Shown here: positions 9,384 to 16,367 of the stretch, in pieces
How positions within the stretch are numbered: the stretch's first letter is position 1
Layout of the letters: each line of letters begins with the position of its first letter
NCBI RefSeq assembly: GCF_020164745.1
Contig: NZ_JAIUGV010000001.1
Coordinates: 1-64,000 of the forward strand
DNA length: 64,000 nt
Direction of reading: 5' to 3'
DNA from: Mesorhizobium sp. ES1-4
GTDB taxonomy: Bacteria; Pseudomonadota; Alphaproteobacteria; Rhizobiales; Rhizobiaceae
Position numbers and translations under genes: made by a program
The notes under the pieces: generated by a model
The model's database searches: none
What the model saw: only the letters and a program-made list of their open reading frames with translations
Told to the model about the DNA's origin: nothing

Positions 9384-10127
9384 TCAGCCCGCCTTGGCTG
9401 CGAAGCCGGCCACCATGGCCTCGACGTCGGCGCGCGCGGCTTCAAGCGCATCCTCATTGCGGGCACGAACCACCAGTTCAGTCCAGAACTTGCCGTCGCC
9501 ATATTTGGGGTAGGAGCCGATGATCGTATCCGGATGCGCTTTCTGGATCTCGCCCAATGGCCCGCCGACAAGGCCCTCGCCAAACGGGCAGTGCACGGTA
9601 GCCGAAAGCATTTTGGTGCCGGCTCTCAGCGACGGGACGACATTGTCGAGCATGGCCTGGAAGATTGAGGGCACGCCGGCCATGACATGGACGTTGCCAA
9701 TGCGGAAGCCGGGCGCCACGGACACGGGGTTGTCGATAAGGTCGGCACCGCGCGGCATTCGCGCCATGCGCTTGCGGGCCTCCGTGTATTCGATGCCGCG
9801 TGCGGCATAGCTCGCCTCCAGCAGGGCATAGGCCTTGGCATCGTATTCGCAAGGCACGCCGAACGCCTTGGCGATCGAATCGGCCGTGATGTCGTCATGC
9901 GTCGGGCCAATGCCGCCGGTGGTGAATACATAAGTGTAACGTACGCGCACGGCATTCACCGCCGCGACGATCTCGTCTTCCTCGTCGGGAACAATGCGGA
10001 CCTCCTTCAGGTCGATGCCGATCGCCGTCATGATATCGGCGAGGTGGCCGATGTTCTTGTCCTTGGTGCGGCCGGACAGAATCTCATCGCCGATGACAAG
10101 CATGGCGGCAGTGACGATTTCAGGCAT
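9384..10127 (-). CDS. molybdopterin-binding domain protein, CinA N-terminal type
   Basis: 247 residues from the ATG at 10127 with GGAG nine bases upstream; frames further upstream are not conserved-looking. The fold is the MoaB/MogA/CinA-N domain: MLVIGDEILSGRTKDKN at the start and FTTGGIGPTHDDIT in the middle. It lacks the C-terminal deamidase domain of full CinA, like the stand-alone proteins common in alphaproteobacteria. The role is probably nucleotide or pterin pyrophosphate hydrolysis, but this is not settled for the stand-alone form. Confidence 0.88.
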   Translation of the reverse strand: MPEIVTAAMLVIGDEILSGRTKDKNIGHLADIMTAIGIDLKEVRIVPDEEDEIVAAVNAVRVRYTYVFTTGGIGPTHDDITADSIAKAFGVPCEYDAKAYALLEASYAARGIEYTEARKRMARMPRGADLIDNPVSVAPGFRIGNVHVMAGVPSIFQAMLDNVVPSLRAGTKMLSATVHCPFGEGLVGGPLGEIQKAHPDTIIGSYPKYGDGKFWTELVVRARNEDALEAARADVEAMVAGFAAKAG

Positions 10128-10337
10128 GGGAGGCTCCGGCAGACGGGCCATCTGAATAGCGCGGCGGGCGGTGGGCGGCAATGCCGCCAGATGGCTTTAT
10201 CGGGCGCAGAGTGGCGCGCGCTTTTGTCGCCCGGCATCCCCGCCATTTCACGAGAATTTCAGGGAACCATTCGGCTGACTGTTGGGTTTTGACCACGTCG
10301 TTCCCAAGACGACCAAAGTAGATACGGAGTAACTGAT

Positions 10338-10619
10338 ATGTACGTAAAACTTCTAGCCGCATCCGCTCTGACGATCGGTCTTGCCACATCGGCCATGGCT
10401 CAGTCGGCAGAACCGACATATTCCAACCACGACTGGTGGCTTTTCGGCAGCAATGACGAAACAACTGTCGACCCGTACACGACGGGGAGCATCAACGCCT
10501 ACGGTTCAGGGCTGAGCACCCAGGGCAATACCGGAGCTATCGGCCCATGCGCCCATAACACGCCCGGTCCCGACGCCAATTCCGGGCAGAACGTCAACGA
10601 CCAGTACTGCGGCAAGTGA
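10338..10619 (+). CDS. small secreted hypothetical protein
   Basis: 93 residues with a clear signal peptide (MYVKLLAASALTIGLATSAMA, cleavage after AMA) and a ribosome binding site GGAG. The mature part is polar and rich in Gly, Asn, Thr and Ser, with two cysteines (CAHNTPG, YCGK) that could form a disulfide. It contains DPYTTGSI, a motif also common in short rhizobial periplasmic proteins of unknown role. No function can be given. Confidence 0.75.
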   Translation: MYVKLLAASALTIGLATSAMAQSAEPTYSNHDWWLFGSNDETTVDPYTTGSINAYGSGLSTQGNTGAIGPCAHNTPGPDANSGQNVNDQYCGK

Positions 10620-10640
10620 TTGGACCCAAGACGCCGGTTG

Positions 10641-10670
10641 GCCGCGGATAGTTTTCAAACTATCCGCGGC
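10641..10670. terminator. perfect hairpin between convergent genes
   Basis: Two 14-base arms starting GCCGCGGATAGTTT with a two-base centre, between the small secreted protein gene (+) and the DUF2188-like gene (-). No strong T-run on either side, so the terminator call is by position. Confidence 0.55.
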
Positions 10671-10684
10671 ACCGCCCGTCGTGG

Positions 10685-10924
10685 TCAATCCGAGATTTCA
10701 GTCTGCGGCCGGTCACGGCCGTCGGCTAGTTCCTCATGCCATTTGCCCTCGGCATCCTCATACTGGATGCCATCGGTGGAACCCGCGACCTGTTGTTCGG
10801 CCGAAGCGATCTCGGCGGCGCGCAACGCGTCCTGGTGAGTGGGGAATGTCTCGGAGAAGGTCGCGCCGACCTTGTAGGCCCAGCCCCCATCATGCTCGAC
10901 GATTTTGTAAGTCAGCTTCGCCAT
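10685..10924 (-). CDS. DUF2188-like small protein
   Basis: 79 residues from the ATG at 10924, preceded by GGAG; the longer upstream frame is spurious. The pattern YKIVEHDGGWAYKVG ... F.ETFPTHQDALRAAEIASAEQQ ... IQYEDAEGKWHEE is the short alpha/beta fold of DUF2188-type proteins, typical of rhizobial genomes. Function unknown. The DUF982 gene lies 28 bases upstream on the same strand, so they may be co-transcribed. Confidence 0.8.
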   Translation of the reverse strand: MAKLTYKIVEHDGGWAYKVGATFSETFPTHQDALRAAEIASAEQQVAGSTDGIQYEDAEGKWHEELADGRDRPQTEISD

Positions 10925-10952
10925 CAAAAATCTCCAGTTAAAGGCCGCCTGC

Positions 10953-11234
10953 TCAATGCAACCGGTCGTCAGGCAGCCGGTCGTCGGGCACCAGCACTTC
11001 CGATTCCCTGGCGGCCTCAATCAGTGCCCTGCGCGCTTCCGCTGTCGAACGATAACCTTCCAGCACTTTGAGGCAAGTGTCGAGGGCGTCCCGATGACGA
11101 GGGCCGCGATTGAGCGGCCAAACAGTCATCAGGCACTCCGCAGCCTCCTGGGTCGAGCGGATATGGCGATATTTGCCGACATGGCCAAGCTCGACCACGA
11201 CGGGCGTTTCAAAAGGTTTGTTGTCCATCATCAT
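10953..11234 (-). CDS. DUF982 protein
   Basis: 93 residues. F..PVVVELG, the IRSTQEAAECLMTVWP segment and RGPRHRDALDTCLKVLEG with RRALIEAARESEVLV are the hallmarks of DUF982, a small family that is very frequent in Rhizobiales. Three ATGs stand in a row at the start, so the exact first residue is open. Role unknown. Confidence 0.85.
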   Translation of the reverse strand: MMMDNKPFETPVVVELGHVGKYRHIRSTQEAAECLMTVWPLNRGPRHRDALDTCLKVLEGYRSTAEARRALIEAARESEVLVPDDRLPDDRLH

Positions 11235-11392
11235 GGCCGCAACGCAAAGCAGTCAATTTGGTTGCAAAAGTGGCCCTTGGCCTGCGCCCAAAGGTCGCGT
11301 CGCGACCGTGACGCGGATTTGGATCTCGGCACAATGCATGCGAGCCGCCCGAAATCACTGGCAGAGCGCACCGGTACCGGGAGAATGGGCGG

Positions 11393-12496
11393 TCAGCCGG
11401 CGGCCTTCATCCAGTGCTCCATCGTCGTCACCGAGCGGGCGAGCTGCGGCGCCGGATGGATCTTTTCGCTGAATGTGGCTGCCGCACGCCATCCCCAGCG
11501 CGGATCGGCGAGGAAGGCTCGCGCCAGCGCCACCATGTCGGCGCGACCCTCGGCGATAACAGCCTCGGCCTGTTTCGGGTCGTCGATCAGGCCGACCGCA
11601 CGGGTCGGAATGCCGGCCCCCTTGCGCACGGCTTCCGCCAGATGCACCTGATAGCCCGGCCCGGAGGGCAATTTCTGCAACGGCGAATTGCCGCCGCTGG
11701 AGCAGCAGAGATAGGCGACGCCTTCAGCCTTCAGCGCTTTCGCTACCTCGATGGCGTCCTCGATGTCAAAGCCGCCATCGACCCAGTCCTTCACCGACAG
11801 CCGTGCGCCGAGCATCAGCTTCGGCACAGCTTTCTTCACGGCCCTGGCGATTTCAACGGCAAGACGCATCCGGTTTTCCAGCGAGCCGCCCCAGCGATCC
11901 GTGCGCTGATTGGACAGCGGCGACAGGAACTGGAAGATCAGGTAGCCATGCGCCGCGTGCAGTTCGATGAAGTCGAAGCCGGCACGTTCGGCCCGCCTTG
12001 CGGCTTCCGCGAACCGCTCGATAAGCTGCAGGATTTCCTCGTCGTCCAGGGCATGCGGCACATTCCAGCCGGCGTCGTAGGCGATGGCCGAGGCCGAGAC
12101 CGTCTGCCAGGGATCCTCGTTCGGCTGCAACGGCCCGCCGCCTTCCCAAGGCTTGCGGTTCGAAGCCTTGCGCCCGGCATGCGCCAATTGCGTGCCGAAT
12201 TTAGTGCCGGGTGCGGCCACGCGCCGGGCCGCGTCGAGCGCGCGGCGGGCAGCGGCCTCATTGTCTTCGGAATAGAGGCCGAGGCAGCCATGGCTGATGC
12301 GTCCGCGCCGCTCGACATCGGTCATCTCGACCGTGACCATGCCGGCGCCTGACATGGCCAAATTCATCCAATGGTAGAGATGCCAGTCGCTGGCCGAGCC
12401 GTCCTCGGCGGAATACTGGCACATCGGCGCCACGGCGATGCGATTGGGGAAGGTGAGCCCATCGAGCGTGATCGGCTGGAAAAGCGATGTCGTCAT
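11393..12496 (-). CDS. NADH:flavin oxidoreductase, old yellow enzyme family (XenA/YqjM type)
   Basis: 367 residues, an FMN TIM barrel that reduces activated C=C bonds with NAD(P)H. The class is shown by RIAVAPMCQYSAEDG with the FMN-tuning cysteine, the pair HAGRKASN, the substrate-binding HAAHGYLIFQFLSPLSNQRTD (shortened here: HAAHGYL) and the closing VALARAFLADPRWGWRAA. The natural substrate is unknown. Single gene, divergent from nudK. Confidence 0.93.
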   Translation of the reverse strand: MTTSLFQPITLDGLTFPNRIAVAPMCQYSAEDGSASDWHLYHWMNLAMSGAGMVTVEMTDVERRGRISHGCLGLYSEDNEAAARRALDAARRVAAPGTKFGTQLAHAGRKASNRKPWEGGGPLQPNEDPWQTVSASAIAYDAGWNVPHALDDEEILQLIERFAEAARRAERAGFDFIELHAAHGYLIFQFLSPLSNQRTDRWGGSLENRMRLAVEIARAVKKAVPKLMLGARLSVKDWVDGGFDIEDAIEVAKALKAEGVAYLCCSSGGNSPLQKLPSGPGYQVHLAEAVRKGAGIPTRAVGLIDDPKQAEAVIAEGRADMVALARAFLADPRWGWRAAATFSEKIHPAPQLARSVTTMEHWMKAAG

Positions 12497-12650
12497 GAAA
12501 AAACTCCGGGGAGGGGAATGCGCTATTTAGGCGACATCACCCTTCCATACCATACACGAGACGGTGAAACGCTGGACCAATCGTTGCCCCGATTGCGCCT
12601 GTAACGGTTCGCGGCTACGCCTGCATCGCCAGCAAGCATCGAGGTGTCAG

Positions 12651-13229
12651 ATGGAAGACCGCATTCGTATCCGCTCGGAGGAGGTTCTCTCCGATGACTG
12701 GGCGGTCCTGAAGAAGACCGTGCTCGACTACCGCCGGCGTGACGGACAATGGGAAACGCAGATTCGCCAGACCTATGATCGCGGCGACGGCGCGGTGATC
12801 CTGCCCTATGACCCCCAGCGTTCGACCGTGCTTCTGGTGCGCCAGTTCCGCTATCCCGCTTATGTCACCGGCCACCGTGAACCGCTGATCGAGGCCTGTG
12901 CCGGGCTGCTGGACGAAAACGATCCGGAAACCGCCATCCGCAAGGAAGCCGAGGAAGAACTGGGTTACAGGTTGAACAAGATCGAGCGGCTGTTTTCGCC
13001 CTATATGAGCCCGGGCAGCGTCACCGAGCGGCTCTGGTTCTTCGTCGCGCGATATTCGCCCGCCGACCGCATCTCGGCCGGTGGCGGCGCTCCGGAGGAG
13101 GGCGAGGACATCGAGGTCCTGGAAATGCCGCTTGACGAAGCGCTGGCCGGCATCGCCGACGGCCGCATCGTCGATGCCAAGACCATCATCCTGATCCAGC
13201 ATCTGAAGCTGAACCCGATGGCGGGTTGA
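12651..13229 (+). CDS. nudK: GDP-mannose pyrophosphatase, Nudix family
   Basis: 192 residues from the ATG at 12651, preceded by GAGG. The Nudix helix is IRKEAEEELGY after GLLDENDPE, and the segment FSPYMSPGSVTERLWFFVA with GGGAPEEGEDIEVLEMP matches the NudK group, which cleaves GDP-mannose and related sugar nucleotides. Single gene. Confidence 0.88.
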   Translation: MEDRIRIRSEEVLSDDWAVLKKTVLDYRRRDGQWETQIRQTYDRGDGAVILPYDPQRSTVLLVRQFRYPAYVTGHREPLIEACAGLLDENDPETAIRKEAEEELGYRLNKIERLFSPYMSPGSVTERLWFFVARYSPADRISAGGGAPEEGEDIEVLEMPLDEALAGIADGRIVDAKTIILIQHLKLNPMAG

Positions 13230-13359
13230 TCAACACATGTCGCGCGAAAGTGACCTCGGTTTTGCGACAACGACATGAACGACATGCATCAGGCAACAGC
13301 CAAAGCGCGGCGCATAAATCCGTCTATGGGACGCGCTTGACAGTCCGAGGGATTTCAGT

Positions 13360-13899
13360 TCAGCCCGCATGATCCAACAGTCGGGTGGCGGCTGCGTCAC
13401 GATGATGCTCGGAATTAACGCGGTCGATGCCTTCAACGGTGATGGCGAACGTCCCGTTTTCTGTTCGTGCTATCCAGCCCTTCGCTTTCAGATACCAGAG
13501 GTGAAACTCAAGGTGCTCACGCGGACAGCCTGACATTCGTTCGAGTTCTTCGTCGCCGATGCCAGCATGGTTAACGTCTTGTCGGCGTTTTACGTAAAGA
13601 AGTGAAAGCACCTTGGCTTGAACGACGGAATCTCGGTCGAGGCTCTTGGGGTTGCCCGCCTGATCGGTCAGCTCGGAGCGGAGGTTCAAATGGGCCTTGT
13701 ACTGAATGTCGTACTGCGCACGCTTGACCGGATCCTTGAGCGTATTGTGAGCCTCCAGGATGTCGCTGAAGCGTGACTCGTTGCCGGTGACTTGATTGTC
13801 GGGATGGTAGCGCATGGCAAAATGACGAAAAATGCGTTCTATCGTTTCCGAATTCGCATTCGGACTGATCTCCAGCATCTCATAGAAGTCGATGAACAT
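13360..13899 (-). CDS. J-domain protein with a C-terminal winged-helix-like part
   Basis: 179 residues. The J-domain is at the very N-terminus (MFIDFYEMLEISPNANSETI), with the HPD tripeptide at 32-34 (MRYHPDNQ) and the closing helix DPVKRAQYDI. The rest (about 95-179) has no G/F region or zinc finger. It shows GDEELERMSGCPREHLEFHL and KGWIARTENGTFAITVEGID, a pattern like a winged helix. So it is not DnaJ but a specialised co-chaperone or a J-protein that brings Hsp70 to a DNA- or RNA-bound partner. Confidence 0.82.
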   Translation of the reverse strand: MFIDFYEMLEISPNANSETIERIFRHFAMRYHPDNQVTGNESRFSDILEAHNTLKDPVKRAQYDIQYKAHLNLRSELTDQAGNPKSLDRDSVVQAKVLSLLYVKRRQDVNHAGIGDEELERMSGCPREHLEFHLWYLKAKGWIARTENGTFAITVEGIDRVNSEHHRDAAATRLLDHAG

Positions 13900-14107
13900 A
13901 CCGGGCTTCCCGTGCTATGTATTTGGCTGTCCCGCCGCACTCATGGGGACCAGCCCGGCTATGACTGTAGAGTCGAATATTTCACTATATGCTAATATAA
14001 AGAACGTACAACGGACAAGACCGGAACTTAAGCGAAAACGTAAGACCTTTGCGTCCTGCACCGCAGACTTTGGTCTGATAGCATTTGCTCGTTGGAGGCA
14101 GCTCACC

Positions 14108-14395
14108 ATGACCGAAAAACCTTCTGAACCGCCGATTGAGCGTCGAAGTCACTTAAGAGAGGTGGTTTTGAAAGATGCGTTCATAATCACGCAGGATGGC
14201 GAAATAGGCTGCGCGGTCAGAAACCAGCATGAGCACGGCGCCGAGTTGCGTGTCGCCGCGGGGGCAGAAGTGCCAGATAGCTTCCGGCTTCGCGTGCCGT
14301 TGGACGGTGCGACTTATCGGGCCGAGGTGCGGTGGAGAAAAGGCGAGAGACTGGGCATTCAAATCCGCGGCGCTTTCGCGCTGAAGGTGACATGA
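14108..14395 (+). CDS. small PilZ-like protein
   Basis: 95 residues from the ATG at 14108, with GGAGG ten bases upstream; the longer open frame upstream has no support. RRSHLREV near the N-terminus fits the RxxxR arm. VRNQHEHGAEL, VPDSFRLRVPLDG and YRAEVRWRKGERLGI parallel the protein at 6742-7053 almost residue by residue, so the two are paralogues. c-di-GMP binding is possible but the DxSxxG motif is altered. It is the last gene before the tRNA-Leu scar. Confidence 0.8.
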   Translation: MTEKPSEPPIERRSHLREVVLKDAFIITQDGEIGCAVRNQHEHGAELRVAAGAEVPDSFRLRVPLDGATYRAEVRWRKGERLGIQIRGAFALKVT

Positions 14396-14455
14396 TAAAG
14401 GAAGTCGGCGGTATTCAGGGTCACTCCTCCAGGGAGCGAAGTCCGATATTCATGC

Positions 14456-14512
14456 TGGTGCGGACGACCGGAATCCAACCCGCACGATCAGAGACCGAGA
14501 GATTTCAAGTCT
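14456..14512 (-). pseudogene. 3' half of the outermost, decayed tRNA-Leu
   Basis: Read on the minus strand it runs from the anticodon loop to CCA. The acceptor strand CGTCCGC (14460-14466) pairs perfectly with GCGGACG of the 5' half at 16398-16404. The anticodon-stem strand TCTCT (14498-14502) pairs with AGAGA at 16375-16379. The T-arm has one mismatch and the anticodon loop reads CTTGAAA. It is the remnant of a host tRNA gene cut in two by about 1.86 kb of insert. Confidence 0.75.
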
Positions 14513-14522
14513 AGTGCAAGGA

Positions 14523-14580
14523 TGGTGCGGGCGGCGGGACTTGAACCCGCAAGCCTTTGAAGGCGAAGGATTTTAAGTCC
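14523..14580 (-). pseudogene. 3' half of the middle tRNA-Leu(UAA), split by the inner insertion
   Basis: On the minus strand: anticodon loop to CCA, with a T-arm GCGGG-TTCAAGT-CCCGC, a long variable arm with a GCCTT/AAGGC stem, and acceptor strand CGCCCGC. Its partner 5' half is at 15439-15477. Joined at the shared ten bases TTTTAAGTCC (14571-14580 and 15439-15448, plus strand) the halves make a perfect 87-base tRNA-Leu with 7-bp acceptor and 5-bp anticodon stems (AAGGA/TCCTT). Confidence 0.85.
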
Positions 14581-14600
14581 GTTTTTTCCCACATTCTGCC

Positions 14601-14687
14601 TGGTGCGGGCGACGGGGGTCGAACCCGTAAGTCACTGAGGACGCAAGATTTTAAGTCTTGTGCGGTTACCAGTTTCGCCACGCCCGC
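14601..14687 (-). tRNA. tRNA-Leu, anticodon UAA
   Basis: An 87-base class II tRNA with encoded CCA. Acceptor GCGGGCG/CGCCCGC, D-stem GCG/CGC, anticodon stem CAAGA/TCTTG around loop CTTAAAA (anticodon TAA at 14651-14653), long variable arm, T-arm ACGGG-TTCGACC-CCCGT. All stems pair. It is the only intact one of the three tRNA-Leu copies here and lies inside the inner insertion. It should read UUA and possibly UUG codons. Confidence 0.95.
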
Positions 14688-14796
14688 TTCCGAGGCATGT
14701 GGGATTTTCACGCTTTTCCCACGTGAATTCCCACGCAATCTTGAAGTGAGAAAGCGTGATTACCTCATCCTGACGGAAACCGCCACCGCGCGAACG

Positions 14797-15111
14797 TCAC
14801 CCTGTCACAGCGTCGCTTTGAGTGTCACAAAGCTCGATGACATAGTCGAGATTAATAAGGTCAAATGCTATCTTCTCGTCCAAAGTATCGTTTAGGCGAT
14901 CTGCGGCAGCCTTGGTGAGGGGCAACCCGCCGACCATGGAACGGCCCGGTCCCCGCTTTAGCACACGTCTTGCTTCCTCGGTCGTTATCGGTAGCCGACG
15001 TGTCCAAACCACCGCTTCTGTCATTTTATCGAAGCAATCCAGATACCACCTGTAGCGGTTATAATCTGGGTTATCGAAATCGACGTGTGGATCGGCTTCT
15101 CGTCGCGTCAT
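14797..15111 (-). CDS. hypothetical protein inside the inner tRNA-Leu insertion
   Basis: 104 residues from the ATG at 15111 (MTRREADPHVDFDNPDY); a TTG twelve codons upstream is possible but not needed. Soluble, mixed charge, with TEEARRVLKRGPGRSMVGG in the middle and an acidic C-terminus (DEKIAFDLINLDYVIELCD). No family recognised. It shares the strand of the tRNA and the next small gene, and lies between the tRNA and 15183-15401, so it is cargo of the element. Confidence 0.5.
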   Translation of the reverse strand: MTRREADPHVDFDNPDYNRYRWYLDCFDKMTEAVVWTRRLPITTEEARRVLKRGPGRSMVGGLPLTKAAADRLNDTLDEKIAFDLINLDYVIELCDTQSDAVTG

Positions 15112-15182
15112 GCTGCAAGTATAGCGAGGCAATGCGAGAGCCTGCAATGGGTTGAAACCGGTAATTTAGGTCGGTTTGAAAT

Positions 15183-15401
15183 CTAGGGCGCCCCAAATCG
15201 ACGTTGCCTAGCTATGATGCCATGCGCGGCTTCGCGATGTTTCTCAAGCCACACCAACCGCTTAAAAAACGCTTTGCGCCCTTGACTGCTACCGCCGTTC
15301 TCATAGCCCCACAGAGCGTTGGCGATCTGAGCGTTCAGTTGCTCAAGACTAAGCGCCTCGATTTCTTCATCTGTAGTCGGAACCGGTGAGCGTTTTCCCA
15401 T
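15183..15401 (-). CDS. small hypothetical protein inside the inner tRNA-Leu insertion
   Basis: 72 residues from the ATG at 15401, preceded by GAGG eight bases away. The open frame runs on into the 5' half of the tRNA, but that part is just translated tRNA. The protein is helical and polar (DEEIEALSLEQLNAQIANAL, then GRKAFFKRLVWLEKHREAAH). No known family. It starts 37 bases inside the right end of the inner insertion. Confidence 0.6.
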   Translation of the reverse strand: MGKRSPVPTTDEEIEALSLEQLNAQIANALWGYENGGSSQGRKAFFKRLVWLEKHREAAHGIIARQRRFGAP

Positions 15402-15438
15402 CAACAAGCCTCTACTCGTAAGGACGGCACTTGGGGGT

Positions 15439-15477
15439 TTTAAGTCCTTTGCGTATACCAGTTTCGCCACGCCCGCT
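15439..15477 (-). pseudogene. 5' half of the middle tRNA-Leu(UAA)
   Basis: On the minus strand: acceptor GCGGGCG, a D-arm with GCG/CGC stem, anticodon stem AAGGA and loop CTTAAAA, after which the similarity stops at 15439. It completes the 3' half at 14523-14580. Without joining it cannot make a tRNA. Confidence 0.85.
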
Positions 15478-15519
15478 GCGGGAAATCACCACGCGATTAC
15501 CACGCGATTTGCCACAGGT

Positions 15520-15690
15520 CTAGGTAAGGCTACGCATTAGATTTCTAGTCGCCCTGCGCCTTTTGCCTTCTGGCTCCAGGAACTTCACCACGTCAGCCGG
15601 ATCACTAGGAGCCACCCTGGCGTAGCGGATAGCGGTCAGGCCTGTTGCGGCGGCGCTTGAGAACCACTTGACCCGTTTGGTGAGGGGCAT
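15520..15690 (-). pseudogene. short open frame with a tyrosine-recombinase-like C-terminus
   Basis: A 56-codon frame (MPLTKRVKWFSSAAATGLTA start) ending 43 bases from the 5' end of the middle tRNA. The segment IRYARVAPSDPADVVKFL resembles the ending of many phage integrases (xxxxRYAHLAPEHLRxAV), but the catalytic Arg-His-Arg-Tyr residues are not present. Integrase genes often abut the tRNA att site, so it may be the last piece of a decayed integrase. A chance frame cannot be excluded. Confidence 0.3.
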
Positions 15691-15951
15691 TGCAAACGGG
15701 GTTGTTGGCCCCGCTCGCCCAGATGATCAACTCTTGAGGGTCGGCGTGAACCAGTCCCGGAGAGAGTTGACGATCCCGGAGGGCCGGGGCTCCCGTATCG
15801 ATTATCCTTTAATGATTTCAACGGTGTGCAGTTTATTCGCCCAACTGCGGGTTGTGGTCTGAGTGGCCATCGTCCATGTTCGGGGAATTGCGCCATCGTC
15901 GATGGCCGATGCAATCCAATGACAAAATCAACCAAACAGGAGGTAGATCGG

Positions 15952-16320
15952 GTGTCCGACACCACGAATATTTTTGAACAGTCCCCAGATTTCGACACGT
16001 TCGGAGGGCGTCTTTCGAGGGCTCGTGATGCGAGCGGCCTGAGTGTCAAAGAGCTTGCATGGCAACTAAGTGTCAATATGTCGACAATCAATGCTTGGGA
16101 GAGCGATCGTTCGCAACCAAGTTCACACCGTCTGTTCAATATAACCGGACTCCTCGGTGTAAGCCTATCGTGGCTGCTCCACGGCATCGGTAGCGGGCCT
16201 GCGGAAGACGACTTTGAAAGCCCAATAGACGCATTTTCGGAGCAGTTGGCCAGACTGAGGGCGCTGCATTCCGATACTGGACGACTCATTCGCCAAATGC
16301 AGCAGCAAATGGAAGGATAG
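15952..16320 (+). CDS. XRE-family transcriptional regulator
   Basis: 122 residues from a GTG at 15952, chosen for the strong GGAGG eight bases upstream; an ATG at 15919 is in frame but weaker. A helix-turn-helix of the XRE/Cro type spans about 20-75 (GGRLSRARDASGLSVKELAW, then VNMSTINAWESDRSQPS). The C-terminus is an amphipathic helix (LARLRALHSDTGRLIRQMQQ) that may form dimers. It is the only plus-strand gene in the tRNA-Leu scar and probably the regulator of the outer element. Confidence 0.8.
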   Translation: MSDTTNIFEQSPDFDTFGGRLSRARDASGLSVKELAWQLSVNMSTINAWESDRSQPSSHRLFNITGLLGVSLSWLLHGIGSGPAEDDFESPIDAFSEQLARLRALHSDTGRLIRQMQQQMEG

Positions 16321-16367
16321 CGGCACGCTAGAGGGTGCCTTCGCCAGTGTAGGGGGTGTGTAGAGGA

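Larger units (their letters stand above)
14571..15448. mobile_element. inner insertion in the middle tRNA-Leu, bounded by 10-bp direct repeats
   Basis: About 870 bases flanked by the direct repeat TTTTAAGTCC (14571-14580, 15439-15448), which is the anticodon loop plus three stem bases. It contains an intact tRNA-Leu(UAA) 20 bases from its left end and two small minus-strand genes. The repeat and the position in a tRNA are typical of tyrosine-recombinase integration, but the element has no integrase. Two tandem CCACGYGA-like repeats lie just upstream of its tRNA (14718-14739), as in the outer element (15488-15509). Confidence 0.65.

Noticed and set aside
14511..14738. An open frame of 75 codons reading through the tRNA region (VAKLVTAQDLKSCVLSDLRV)
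   Set aside because: It is translated tRNA-Leu sequence. The base pairing of the tRNA explains the conservation, and there is no sign of a protein.
14581..15438. A group I intron in the anticodon loop of tRNA-Leu(UAA)
   Set aside because: Introns do occur at this place in other bacteria, and the halves are in the right order. But the junctions carry a 10-base direct repeat, the insert holds a full tRNA and protein genes with ribosome binding sites, and no intron core was seen. Site-specific integration fits better.
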